DNA of 32,061 bases from Candidatus Nomurabacteria bacterium (GTDB taxonomy: Bacteria > Patescibacteriota > Minisyncoccia > Phycocordibacterales > UBA2100). The notes under the pieces are model-generated. The model was not told where the DNA came from. It saw only the letters and a program-made list of their open reading frames with translations, and did not search any database. Positions within the stretch are counted from its first letter, which is position 1. Each line of letters opens with the position of its first letter. The position numbers and the translations under genes are program-made. The DNA lies in the NCBI GenBank assembly GCA_943356775.1, contig CALRFU010000010.1:1-32061 (forward strand). Direction: 5' to 3'. Below are positions 7,251 to 15,139 of the stretch, in pieces.

Positions 7251-7442
7251 ATAAATATTTTTTGTTTGAGTGTTAAGCTCGACCCGCACTTGCGCAGTGA
7301 TGCGAAGGTGCGATTACTATTTCATTATTGCACTCAAGCGCTCACACATCACAAACATCGCAGAGGAATGTGGATAACTTTTCTTTTGTTTTCTTCGAAG
7401 TGTCGACAAAAAAATCTAGAGAAAAAAATATTGTACGCTCAG

Positions 7443-7462
7443 AAAAAATCCTGTACGACAGG
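7443..7462 (-). terminator. Intrinsic terminator of the polymerase/ligase operon
   Basis: On the minus strand CCTGT-CGT-ACAGG is followed by ATTTTTTCT, 24 bases after the stop of the O-antigen ligase-like gene. The stem is short, but the U run is clear. Confidence 0.65.
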
Positions 7463-7486
7463 AAGCGGGGTCTAAAACGGCAATGG

Positions 7487-9715
7487 TTATTGGAGCTGGA
7501 GTGTGCCGTTGCGTATTTGTTCGATAAACCTTGCTGCTTGGAGCGCGACATCGGTAGAGAGCTTCGATGCGGCTTCGAGCGCCGCGATGGCTTTCGTGCG
7601 CTCACCCATTCCATAGTAGGCAGCCGCGAGCGTGAAATATCCTTGGACATCTTCTGGATGCGCTTTCACGTATGGCTCCCAGATGGCAGCTATTTTGTCG
7701 TATCGTTTTTGTGCAAGGTAGGCGCTTGTGATGCGTGCGTCTGCTGCCTCGCCCGTCGGAATAATAGGTGCGATCAATTCATTCGCGAGTGCGTCGTTCT
7801 TGGTAGCCAACGCTGCTGCTGCATACAAAATGCGAGCTTGTACATTCTCTGTTTCCAATTCGTAGGCCGAACTGAGATATCGCATCATGCCCGAGACATC
7901 CCCTCGCATCTGCGCATTGCGCGCCAATTCATACAAAATGGATTGCTTTGTCGGAGAAAGAGCAAGTGCATGCTTGAGCGCCTCAGCTCCCGCAACGTAA
8001 TTTCCGAACGAATCGTGGAGAAGTCCCAGGAAGAGCGCCGGTCGCGCATCGAGGGGTGATGCTTCTTGTTGGAGTTTTATTTCTGCCACCGCAAGGTCAT
8101 AGAACGCCTGCTTGGTCTTCACATCGACTCCGGAGATGGAGGATATCTTCGTCGCCATTTGCACGAGCTGCTCCCGCGCTTCCTGCGTGCCCACCGAGCC
8201 TTCAGCTATCGCCTTTTTAATATATTCGAGATTCTTCGAGACTCCTTCGGTGTGAGGACTAATCGCTTGAATGAGTAGACGATTCTGCGCCAAGGCCGAA
8301 GCATTTATCCACGAGGCGGCTCCCCATACGATAAGCGCCGCGACAACGGCGACGACGGGCATGCTCTGCTCTGGCAACGACACGCTCCAGAGGGGGCGGG
8401 CTCCGGCGCTCTTGCGCCACGCGATATAAGCAATAATGAAACCAAAAAGAATATAGCTCATCACGTTGTCGAACACGAACAGGTTGTGGAAAAAGTACCC
8501 AGCCAAGACTCCCGTCAGGATGCTGCTCTCGACAACCGTGAAAGCGGGCGCGACCTTGGCATCCCGTGAACGGCGCCACAGTGCGAGAAGTGCTGCCGCA
8601 AAAATGCTGAGATAGCTGAGGAGGCCGAGAATGCCGCCCGCGACAAGCCAATCGAAGACGACGTTATGCACGCGGTCAAACCATGGCTCTGCTGAATACA
8701 TGCGCGGGTCGTAGTATTTGTCGAATACGACGGCATAATTCTCCTGCCCCCAGCCGAGGAGCGGACGCTCCTTTACCCCTTCCCACGCCATTCCCCAATT
8801 ATAGAAACGAGCTTTGGTCGTACTGTCTGATGCGGAAATTGTCCCAAGACGCTGCAAGAAACTCACATGCTGCACCCATGCTGCGTCGCGCACCAAGAAA
8901 AATCCTCCCGCGAGCACGACGAGACCTACCGTAATACCGAGTGCTGCGCGAGCGAGTTTCTGATGAGAATCGCGCGCAAAGAGCGCAATGAGGACAGCCG
9001 AAATAAAAGCCCCTCCAATAAGCCCGAGAATCGTTCCGCGCGTCGCTGTCAAAAGTAAAACGATACAATCGATGACAAGTACCGAACCATACGCGAAGGA
9101 AAATCCAGATCTCGAACCAGGACGGCTCGCGCCCCAGGCCTGCGCCCACAAGAGAGCTGCAATGAATACGTGGAAGAGCATATACACCGCCAAGTAGATA
9201 GGGTTGCCGAAGGTCGCATCAAGGCGGGAGAGCGACGAGAATCCTGCGGTAAGGCTCGCGACCCCGAAGAGCTGGAGGAAACCATACCCCGCAACTGCGA
9301 TAGAAACCCCGAGCGTGCTCTGAAAGAAAGCGCGCCAGAGCTTCTCGGTATTCAGCATCGAAGAGGCGACGACGACGAGCGTAAAGAGGTGCGCAAGCGT
9401 CACCCACCCATCCATGCGCTCGTAATTGCTCCAAAAACTTTTGAACGGATACGCGCCGAAGGCGTCGGCGAGTGCGATGATGAAGACGAAGAGCGCGAAG
9501 GCAGCGAGTATCCATGACCGGCGCGGACGATACTGCGGATATACGAGCGCGAGCGCGAGCCAGCCCCCCGCCATCACTTCGACGAGAATACGGAAGGCGA
9601 AGTTCTTGCCGGTGATGAATGGGAAGAAGAGTGTCTGTGGAACCAAGAACGGAATAAGAGTGAGGAGGAATAGAAGAGCGATGACGGTCCAGCGGAGAGT
9701 CTTCTCAAGTATCAT
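7487..9715 (-). CDS. O-antigen polymerase/ligase family membrane protein with TPR tail
   Basis: The first about 440 residues hold roughly ten or more membrane segments and the Wzy/WaaL/PglL superfamily signatures: SFWSNYERMDGWVTL (93-107), RLDATFGNPIYLAVYM (164-179), LTATRGTILG (222-231), RPLLGWGQENY (317-327) and DRVHNVVFDWLVAGGILG (347-364). The conserved Arg and His (R226, H350) match the residues these enzymes use to transfer undecaprenyl-linked glycans. The last about 190 residues form TPR-like helical repeats (for example ILYELARNAQMRGDVSGMMRYL, split by loops). It could polymerise a surface glycan or transfer it to lipid or protein. The track start at 9958 lies far inside the upstream gene; ATG at 9715, 13 bases after that gene's stop, gives a normal first membrane helix, so the protein is 742 residues. 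Confidence 0.88.
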   Translation of the reverse strand: MILEKTLRWTVIALLFLLTLIPFLVPQTLFFPFITGKNFAFRILVEVMAGGWLALALVYPQYRPRRSWILAAFALFVFIIALADAFGAYPFKSFWSNYERMDGWVTLAHLFTLVVVASSMLNTEKLWRAFFQSTLGVSIAVAGYGFLQLFGVASLTAGFSSLSRLDATFGNPIYLAVYMLFHVFIAALLWAQAWGASRPGSRSGFSFAYGSVLVIDCIVLLLTATRGTILGLIGGAFISAVLIALFARDSHQKLARAALGITVGLVVLAGGFFLVRDAAWVQHVSFLQRLGTISASDSTTKARFYNWGMAWEGVKERPLLGWGQENYAVVFDKYYDPRMYSAEPWFDRVHNVVFDWLVAGGILGLLSYLSIFAAALLALWRRSRDAKVAPAFTVVESSILTGVLAGYFFHNLFVFDNVMSYILFGFIIAYIAWRKSAGARPLWSVSLPEQSMPVVAVVAALIVWGAASWINASALAQNRLLIQAISPHTEGVSKNLEYIKKAIAEGSVGTQEAREQLVQMATKISSISGVDVKTKQAFYDLAVAEIKLQQEASPLDARPALFLGLLHDSFGNYVAGAEALKHALALSPTKQSILYELARNAQMRGDVSGMMRYLSSAYELETENVQARILYAAAALATKNDALANELIAPIIPTGEAADARITSAYLAQKRYDKIAAIWEPYVKAHPEDVQGYFTLAAAYYGMGERTKAIAALEAASKLSTDVALQAARFIEQIRNGTLQLQ

Positions 9716-9728
9716 AGCGGCAAGTATA

Positions 9729-10595
9729 TCACTGGGTTTTCCGTTTTCTATTTGGGACGCGACCGTGGTCATCCTCGAGCCGGACGATGTCTTCTTCACT
9801 AAATGTCCCGTATGCGACTTCGACAATAACTCCGCCCCTCTTAGAAGACAGCCGGTGTACCTGCTTTTTTCCGACACGGAATACTTCCCCCTTGCGAAGA
9901 GGTATCGTGAGTTCTTCTTTGCCTTCGTGCACTGTTGCGGTCGCGTCGCCCTCGACAAGCAGCCACCATTCTTCGCGATGATGGTGGTACTGCAAGCTCA
10001 AGCGCTTCCCCGGCTTCACATAAATAGTTTTAAGGTTCCATTCTTCGCCTTGATCCCATCCGTAATATTCCCCCCACGGACGGACGCTCTTAGATGCGGG
10101 ACGTCGCGAATTACTAATCATCCATGAAGACGATTGCACCTTGCCTCCCTGTCCCACATTAAAAACCATTTTGATTCCCAGCTTCTTGCACACAGCGACT
10201 TCTGGGACATTTTTTGAGAATCTGTCGCCGCCATTCGCGAAAATATCCGGTCGTACCTTTTCGAGCGTCCGCGAGACGCTTTTGTCGGCATCACCTTTCT
10301 TGTGGTCGGTAAATACGACTTTATCAACGAACGGAAGGTGGCGAATTATTTCTGCACGCTCTTTCTGCGGCATAAATGTAAAGCCCTTCTTGCTGCGGAG
10401 CCAATTGTCATTGTTCATAATGACGACGAGCTTGTCACCGAGCTGCCTCGCTTCGCGAAACATCCGTATATGCCCGATGTGAATCGGGTCAAAGCCGCCC
10501 GATACCGCTACCCAGACGGGACTGCGATTTGTAGCCGCGCTCAGCGCGGACAAATCGGGAGCCCAGACAGGAGATTTCTTCTTCTGCTTCTGCAT
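9729..10595 (-). CDS. Nucleotidyltransferase-cupin fusion (HxGH transferase plus mannose-6-phosphate isomerase type II-like domain)
   Basis: Residues about 27-150 are a cytidylyltransferase-fold domain with GGFDPIHIGHIRMFREAR (33-50; HIGH at 39-42), NNDNWL, and NGGDRF. This resembles sugar-phosphate or glycerol-phosphate nucleotidyltransferases (RfaE C-domain, TagD). Residues about 172-278 match the cupin that ends ManC/type II mannose-6-phosphate isomerases: RPWGEYYGWDQGEEW, KTIYVKPGKRLSLQYHHHRE, VHRL, and SEEDIVRLEDDHGR. Metal ligands H203/H205 and H247 are present. The ManC guanylyltransferase domain is absent, so the cupin is attached to an unrelated transferase. It may isomerise a sugar phosphate and activate it, or only sense it. 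I start at ATG 10595; the longer track ORF begins at TTG. It is followed after 13 bases by the ligase gene. Confidence 0.82.
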   Translation of the reverse strand: MQKQKKKSPVWAPDLSALSAATNRSPVWVAVSGGFDPIHIGHIRMFREARQLGDKLVVIMNNDNWLRSKKGFTFMPQKERAEIIRHLPFVDKVVFTDHKKGDADKSVSRTLEKVRPDIFANGGDRFSKNVPEVAVCKKLGIKMVFNVGQGGKVQSSSWMISNSRRPASKSVRPWGEYYGWDQGEEWNLKTIYVKPGKRLSLQYHHHREEWWLLVEGDATATVHEGKEELTIPLRKGEVFRVGKKQVHRLSSKRGGVIVEVAYGTFSEEDIVRLEDDHGRVPNRKRKTQ

Positions 10596-10657
10596 TGGCA
10601 GAAGTATGCACTTCCCGGCCTTCCCGTGCAACCAAATCTCCCGTCCGTCCTTATTCT

Positions 10658-10888
10658 TTATTTACCCAGAAGTCTCAGGAAATCCTGCAGGCTAATTCCC
10701 GCTTGTTTCAATATTGTCGCAACCATTTTTCGTGATAAATCGCCCGCATGCATTGGTAGCGTGACCAATTTCTTCGTCAGAGGGTTCTCGAGCCTTAGGT
10801 GGCTACCGACTTGGCGTACAACGAAAAAGCCGGCCCTTTGGAGTACCCGCAGCATAATGCGTACTCCGATTATCGGAATGATGCTCAT
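10658..10888 (-). CDS. hicA: HicA-family mRNA interferase toxin
   Basis: The 76-residue product has the HicA (YcfA) double-stranded-RNA-binding fold signature: LRVLQRAGFFVVRQVGSHLR, the catalytic-type His in GSHLRLENP, VTLPMHAG, and DLSRKMVATILKQAGIS. HicA toxins cleave mRNA when freed from HicB. Its start overlaps the stop of the upstream hicB by four bases (ATGA), so the two are translationally coupled in antitoxin-first order. The pair sits between two blocks of the glycan locus and has no obvious part in glycan synthesis. Confidence 0.85.
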   Translation of the reverse strand: MSIIPIIGVRIMLRVLQRAGFFVVRQVGSHLRLENPLTKKLVTLPMHAGDLSRKMVATILKQAGISLQDFLRLLGK

Positions 10889-11130
10889 GCTACCTGGTAT
10901 TTATTATTCTTTACGGCAACAGACAGCGGAGACTCGATGGCAGTCGTCTCGATCATGAGCTCAAGCGCTTCTTTGGCCATCGCTTTCGCATGAGTCAAAT
11001 TCTTACCCCACGTCACGACACCTTTGATATCTTTTGCTACCACGACGTATCCTTTTGTATCCTTTTCGAACACGCAGACGTGAGATCCGAATCGAGTCTT
11101 GATTATGTGGTTCTCCTTCTTAATAGCCAT
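10885..11130 (-). CDS. hicB: HicB-family antitoxin
   Basis: From ATG 11130 the product is 81 residues with the HicB partial-RNase-H-like fold: HVCVFEKDTKGYVVVAKDIKGVVTWGKNLTHAKAMAKEALELMIE. It would bind and neutralise HicA and may repress its own promoter. There is no additional C-terminal HTH or ribbon-helix-helix domain visible, so autoregulation, if any, would need the short tail (SPLSVAVKNNKYQVA). The 127-residue track version adds an unrelated N-terminus reading through the divergent promoter region toward gmd. I prefer the internal ATG because it starts the domain. Confidence 0.8.
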   Translation of the reverse strand: MAIKKENHIIKTRFGSHVCVFEKDTKGYVVVAKDIKGVVTWGKNLTHAKAMAKEALELMIETTAIESPLSVAVKNNKYQVA

Positions 11131-11131
11131 A

Positions 11132-11160
11132 AGTATATTATCAGGATAGCTTTCACGCAA
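11132..11160 (-). promoter_or_regulatory. Possible hicBA promoter
   Basis: On the minus strand TTGCGT (11155-11160) and TATACT (11132-11137) are 17 bases apart, a typical sigma-70 spacing. The overlapping GATAAT (11137-11142) is an alternative -10 that would place the transcript start at the hicB ATG, giving a leaderless message. The two options conflict, so this is tentative. Confidence 0.3.
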
Positions 11161-11239
11161 TACACTGAAGGCGGGGTCCGATGACTGATTTCCCTTGCGA
11201 AATAAGCCCGCCGAGGCTACCATGCACAGACAAATCACT

Positions 11240-12280
11240 ATGAAAAAAGCCCTTATAACAGGAATCACCGGCCAAGACGGCTCCTACCTCGCAGAATTGC
11301 TGCTTGAAAAGGGCTATGAGGTGCATGGAATCATTCGCCGTTCCAGCAGCTTCAACACCGGTCGCATCGAGAATATCCTGCAAGATCCTCACGAGAAGGA
11401 TGTCCGGCTGTTTCTCCATTACGGCGACCTATCTGATACAAGTAGTTTGAACCGCATCCTCGAGAGAGTGAAGCCGGATGAGATATATCACCTCGGCGCG
11501 CAAAGCCATGTGCGCGTAAGCTTCGACATCCCCGAATATACCGCCGATGTGGATGCGCTCGGTACGTTGCGCATGCTCGATGCGATTCGTGAGACCGGAA
11601 TCAAGACGCGTTTCTATCAGGCCTCATCTTCCGAGATGTTTGGCAAGGCTGCGGAGGTTCCGCAAAAGGAGACAACCCCATTCCATCCGCGCTCACCGTA
11701 TGGATGCGCGAAGGTTTTCGGATTCTGGATTGCGAAGAATTATCGCGAGAGCTACGGGCTCTTTGCAGTCAACGGAATCCTCTTCAATCACGAATCACCT
11801 CGTCGTGGCGAGACATTCGTCACACGCAAAGTGACCGCAGGAATGTCGCGGATCAAGTGTGGTATGCAGGAAAAGATCTACCTCGGCAATCTCGACGCAA
11901 AACGAGATTGGGGCTACGCAAAAGATTATGTGGAAGGTATGTGGCGCATGCTTCAGCAGAAAACGCCCGATGATTACATCCTTGCGACGGGCGAGACACA
12001 CTCCGTCCGCGAGCTCGTCGAAGAGGCGGGGAAGATTTTGGGATTTGATATCGTGTGGAAAGGAAAAGGTAAGGAAGAAAAAGGTATCGACAAGAAGACA
12101 GGCAAGACGCTCGTCGAAATAGACCCGCACTACTACCGCCCCGCAGAAGTCGACATCCTCCTCGGTGACGCAACGAAGGCGAAGAAAAAACTCGGCTGGA
12201 AGCCGAAGGTCAAATTCAAAGAGCTTATCCGCATCATGATAGAAGCTGACCTCGCGAGTTTGGACAAAAAAGACGCATGA
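11240..12280 (+). CDS. gmd: GDP-mannose 4,6-dehydratase
   Basis: Gmd converts GDP-D-mannose to GDP-4-keto-6-deoxy-D-mannose, the branch point to GDP-fucose, perosamine, colitose and others. Seen here: Rossmann GITGQDG (8-14), [19 protein letters not shown] (127-135), catalytic YGCAK (Y154, K158), [15 protein letters not shown] and [16 protein letters not shown]. The length is 346 residues, as in the family. The usual active-site Thr of QASTSE is Ser here, a conservative change. The in-frame ATG at 11222 has a better ribosome site (GAGG, 5 bases upstream), so translation may start six codons earlier. It overlaps the next gene by 4 bases. A paralogue lies at 13789. Confidence 0.93.
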   Translation: MKKALITGITGQDGSYLAELLLEKGYEVHGIIRRSSSFNTGRIENILQDPHEKDVRLFLHYGDLSDTSSLNRILERVKPDEIYHLGAQSHVRVSFDIPEYTADVDALGTLRMLDAIRETGIKTRFYQASSSEMFGKAAEVPQKETTPFHPRSPYGCAKVFGFWIAKNYRESYGLFAVNGILFNHESPRRGETFVTRKVTAGMSRIKCGMQEKIYLGNLDAKRDWGYAKDYVEGMWRMLQQKTPDDYILATGETHSVRELVEEAGKILGFDIVWKGKGKEEKGIDKKTGKTLVEIDPHYYRPAEVDILLGDATKAKKKLGWKPKVKFKELIRIMIEADLASLDKKDA

Positions 12281-12753
12281 GTGAAAAACGTGTAGGAGGA
12301 ATGGTGCCGCTTGAGCGCTACCGCGCTGCGATGGAGGAGTTCCCTATCGTTACCGTCGACGTCGTCTTCCTGAGCGCGGACAAGAAGAAGATTCTTCTAG
12401 GCAAGCGCCTCAATGAACCGTACGCGGGAATGTTCTACAGCTTTGGCGGACGCTTCTATAAGAACGAAAGTTTCTTGGAAGCTGCAGAACGCATTCCGAA
12501 GCAGGAACTTGGCCTTTCGGTTCCTCCAGAGAGACTTTTATTTGCGGGCGTTCTGAACGAGATAAACGACTCTTCAATCTTTGAAGGGGTGAACTACCAC
12601 GCCGTCGATGTATACTTTGTATGTATTCTCGAAGACGAGGCAGTGACACTCGACAGTCAGCACAGTGAGGTGCAGTGGTTGCCTATCGACGCGCCCGACC
12701 TGCACCCCAACGTCCGTGCCCGCATTACCGGCGCACTTGCGGCACTCAAGTAA
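12277..12753 (+). CDS. gmm: GDP-mannose mannosyl hydrolase (Nudix)
   Basis: The 158-residue product matches the Gmm/NudD family, which hydrolyses GDP-mannose or GDP-glucose to the free sugar and GDP. The Nudix box is of the reduced Gmm type: GRFYKNE (58-64), then [10 protein letters not shown] in place of the canonical REUxEExGU, so one metal-binding Glu is missing as in the E. coli enzyme. [18 protein letters not shown] and the downstream HAVDVYFVC also fit. Its place between gmd and fcl, with a 4-base ATGA overlap with gmd and 3 bases before fcl, matches the gmd-fcl-gmm grouping of colanic-acid-type clusters. It probably limits the GDP-mannose pool feeding this locus. Confidence 0.87.
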   Translation: MSEKRVGGMVPLERYRAAMEEFPIVTVDVVFLSADKKKILLGKRLNEPYAGMFYSFGGRFYKNESFLEAAERIPKQELGLSVPPERLLFAGVLNEINDSSIFEGVNYHAVDVYFVCILEDEAVTLDSQHSEVQWLPIDAPDLHPNVRARITGALAALK

Positions 12754-12756
12754 GAC

Positions 12757-13692
12757 ATGGAGAAAGATGCAAAAATTTATGTCGCAGGGCACCGCGGACT
12801 AGCGGGCTCTGCCATCGTGCGCAATCTGGAGAAAAACGGCTATACGAATATAGTCGCACGCACGCACGAGGAGCTCGAACTCATGGATGCGGAAGCGGTC
12901 CGACTCTTTTTCGAGACTGAGAAACCCGAGTATGTCTTCCTCGCAGCCGCTCGCGTTGGTGGCATTCTTGCCAACAATACGTATCCAGCGGATTTCTTCC
13001 GTGAGAATATCATCGTTCAGACCAACGTGCTGCATCAGGCGCATCTCTCTGGCGTAAAAAAACTCCTTTTCCTTGGCAGCTCCTGCATCTATCCCAAACT
13101 CGCTCCTCAGCCGATAAAAGAGGAATACCTCATGACAGGGCCTTTGGAGGAGACGAACAGTGGCTATGCGCTAGCCAAGATTGCCGGCATAGAGATGTGT
13201 CAGGCCTACAGACGCCAATTCGGTTCCAACTTTATCGCCGTGATGCCGACGAATCTCTATGGTCCCTACGACAACTTCTCTCCCGAGCGCGGACACGTGC
13301 TGCCAGCCCTCTTGAGACGTTTCCACGAAGCGAAAAACTCGGGCATCTCTTCGGTCACCGTGTGGGGCACAGGCGCGCCGAAACGGGAGTTTTTGCATTC
13401 TGAAGATCTGGGGAACGCCTCTGTATTCCTCATGGAAACGTACAATGACCCCTCAATTATCAACGTCGGCGCGGGCACTGACGTATCAATCAAGGAATTG
13501 GCCGAGCAGGTAAAGGATACGGTGGGATACTCCGGAGATATCATGTGGGACACCTCGAAACCCGACGGAACACCGCGCAAGCTTCTCGACGTGAGCAAGC
13601 TTCACGCTCTCGGCTGGCATCACTCCATAGAGCTGCCGGAGGGCCTCAGAAGTACGTACGAATGGTACGTGAAGAACGTGGCAGAGAAATAA
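12757..13692 (+). CDS. fcl: GDP-L-fucose synthase
   Basis: Fcl (WcaG) epimerises C3 and C5 of GDP-4-keto-6-deoxymannose and reduces C4 with NADPH, giving GDP-L-fucose. The product has [12 protein letters not shown] (11-22), [34 protein letters not shown] with the catalytic Cys (C110), YALAK (Y137, K141), [24 protein letters not shown] and [17 protein letters not shown]. All the hallmark residues are present. Length (311) is normal. It is the third gene of the gmd-gmm-fcl unit. The 96 bases that follow it include the promoter-like element in front of the second gmd. Confidence 0.95.
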   Translation: MEKDAKIYVAGHRGLAGSAIVRNLEKNGYTNIVARTHEELELMDAEAVRLFFETEKPEYVFLAAARVGGILANNTYPADFFRENIIVQTNVLHQAHLSGVKKLLFLGSSCIYPKLAPQPIKEEYLMTGPLEETNSGYALAKIAGIEMCQAYRRQFGSNFIAVMPTNLYGPYDNFSPERGHVLPALLRRFHEAKNSGISSVTVWGTGAPKREFLHSEDLGNASVFLMETYNDPSIINVGAGTDVSIKELAEQVKDTVGYSGDIMWDTSKPDGTPRKLLDVSKLHALGWHHSIELPEGLRSTYEWYVKNVAEK

Positions 13693-13745
13693 TCTCACTA
13701 AAAACTGCCCGCACCGAAGTCATTCTAAGAGGATTCGAAGATGGG

Positions 13746-13773
13746 TTAAAAACTCACTAATGTGTGATATTAT
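13746..13773 (+). promoter_or_regulatory. Promoter-like element before the second gmd
   Basis: TTAAAA (13746-13751) and TATTAT (13768-13773) are 16 bases apart, with TG one base before the -10 (extended -10 type). The start codon at 13789 is 15 bases after the -10, so the leader would be under 10 bases. There is no Shine-Dalgarno site, which agrees with a very short leader. Confidence 0.5.
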
Positions 13774-13788
13774 GTTGGTCTTTCCCAT

Positions 13789-14760
13789 ATGAAAAAAGCG
13801 ATCATTAGCGGAGTAACTGGTCAGGATGGTTCATATTTGGCGGAGCTTCTTCTCTCAAAAGGATACGAGGTGCACGGGATAATGCGCCGCCTCTCTTCTT
13901 TTGCCTCAGCTCGGATAGATCATCTCATTGTCGGAAATCCAAATTTTCACACGTACCACGGTGATCTTACCGACAGCCCATCAATATCCGGCATAATTTC
14001 AGAAGTTAAGCCTGATGAATTCTATAACCTCGGGGCCATGTCTCACGTAAAAGTATCCTTCGAGGTGCCGCAATACACCCTCGAGTCGAACGCGGTCGGT
14101 GTATTAAATGTTCTTGAAGCCCTAAGGAAATTATCCCCTCATACCAAATTTTATCAGGCGTCGAGTTCGGAAATGTTTGGTGTGCCGGGGACGCCTGCTC
14201 CATATAACGAAAATACTCCGATGATACCCCAGAGTCCTTATGGACTCTCGAAACTGGCGGCCTTTCACCTCACGAGACAGTACAGAGATGGGTATGGCAT
14301 GTTTGCCACCACGGGAATACTCTTCAATCACGAGAGCCCGAGACGTGGGGGTACGTTCGTCACAAAAAAGGTCAGCAAGGCGGTGGCAAAGATTAAGCTC
14401 GGTCTACAAGATTCTCTCGTATTAGGCAATTTGGACGCCAAGCGCGACTGGGGATGGGCGCCCGAGTTTGTGGAGGCTATCTATCTGATAATGCAGCAGG
14501 AAAAGCCTGATATCTACGTCGTGGCGACTGGAGAGACTCATACAATAAGAGAGTTCGTCGAAGAAGCGTTCTCATATGTGGGGCTTGAGTCGAAAAAGTT
14601 CGTACGAATAGACGACAAATACAAACGACCCAACGAAGTGCCCTTGCTTTTGGGAGATGCCTCGAAGATAGAGAAGCTTGGATGGAAACCGAAAATGAAG
14701 TTCCACGAAATCGTCCGAGCAATGGTGGATTATGACCTAGCGCACCCAAATGAGAACTGA
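13789..14760 (+). CDS. GDP-mannose 4,6-dehydratase paralogue
   Basis: The 323-residue product is clearly homologous to the gmd product just upstream. It keeps GVTGQDG (8-14), [14 protein letters not shown] (Y151, K155), [17 protein letters not shown] and [18 protein letters not shown]. It is shorter because it lacks a Lys-rich insertion found in the first protein near [16 protein letters not shown]. The residues for catalysis and for the GDP-sugar are retained, so it is likely an active 4,6-dehydratase on GDP-mannose or a close analogue. It has its own promoter-like element and is followed by a cupin and a C-methyltransferase gene (11-base and 4-base overlaps). This suggests the product enters a different branch from the fcl one. 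Confidence 0.88.
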   Translation: MKKAIISGVTGQDGSYLAELLLSKGYEVHGIMRRLSSFASARIDHLIVGNPNFHTYHGDLTDSPSISGIISEVKPDEFYNLGAMSHVKVSFEVPQYTLESNAVGVLNVLEALRKLSPHTKFYQASSSEMFGVPGTPAPYNENTPMIPQSPYGLSKLAAFHLTRQYRDGYGMFATTGILFNHESPRRGGTFVTKKVSKAVAKIKLGLQDSLVLGNLDAKRDWGWAPEFVEAIYLIMQQEKPDIYVVATGETHTIREFVEEAFSYVGLESKKFVRIDDKYKRPNEVPLLLGDASKIEKLGWKPKMKFHEIVRAMVDYDLAHPNEN

Positions 14761-15139
14761 AATTAAATCGGGAGGAGAAATCTTTGCAGTTATCGTGGAC
14801 CTTGCATCAATCCAAGAGGGCGCGTTTCCTGCCACGGATCCGGCGTGGTCCATCCAATTACTCCTCATGAACCGCAAGAAAGACCATGTGGTCGCAAAAC
14901 ACACCCACAAAAAAATCGCGAAGACTACCCAGCAACCTCAGGAGGCTATCGTTGTGATGAAGGGTGCGATCGAGGCCAGTATTTTTGATGAGAAAGGAGA
15001 CCTGATTGAGAAGAAGAACATTACGGCTGGCCAATGTCTGCTCATGATACGGGGTGGTCACGAAGTGGGGATCATCGAAGATGCCCTCATGTACGCATTT
15101 AAAGATGGTCCCTTTATCGAAGATACAATCACCCTATGA
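14750..15139 (+). CDS. Small cupin-fold protein in deoxysugar operon
   Basis: The 129-residue product looks like a single-domain cupin: KHTHKKIAKTTQQPQEAIVVMKGAI, then IFDEKGDLIEKKNITAGQCLLMIRGGHEV. Possible metal ligands are the two His of HTH, the Glu of QEA and the His of GGHEV. It overlaps the second gmd by 11 bases and the C-methyltransferase by 4, so the three are translationally coupled. In such a setting a small cupin may be a 3,4-ketoisomerase (FdtA-like) or a 3,5-epimerase-like enzyme, but the sequence does not show their signatures clearly. Function is therefore not assigned beyond a likely role on the nucleotide sugar made by its neighbours. Confidence 0.75.
   Translation: MRTEIKSGGEIFAVIVDLASIQEGAFPATDPAWSIQLLLMNRKKDHVVAKHTHKKIAKTTQQPQEAIVVMKGAIEASIFDEKGDLIEKKNITAGQCLLMIRGGHEVGIIEDALMYAFKDGPFIEDTITL

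Noticed and set aside
7328-8059. 243-aa plus-strand ORF
   Set aside because: It is antisense to the TPR part of the ligase gene and its terminator, with Arg/Cys-rich shadow composition.
9716-9958. N-terminal extension of the ligase ORF
   Set aside because: It overlaps the upstream gene by about 230 bases and has no membrane or domain signal; ATG 9715 fits better.
9426-10127. 233-aa plus-strand ORF
   Set aside because: It is antisense across the junction of two well-supported minus-strand genes.
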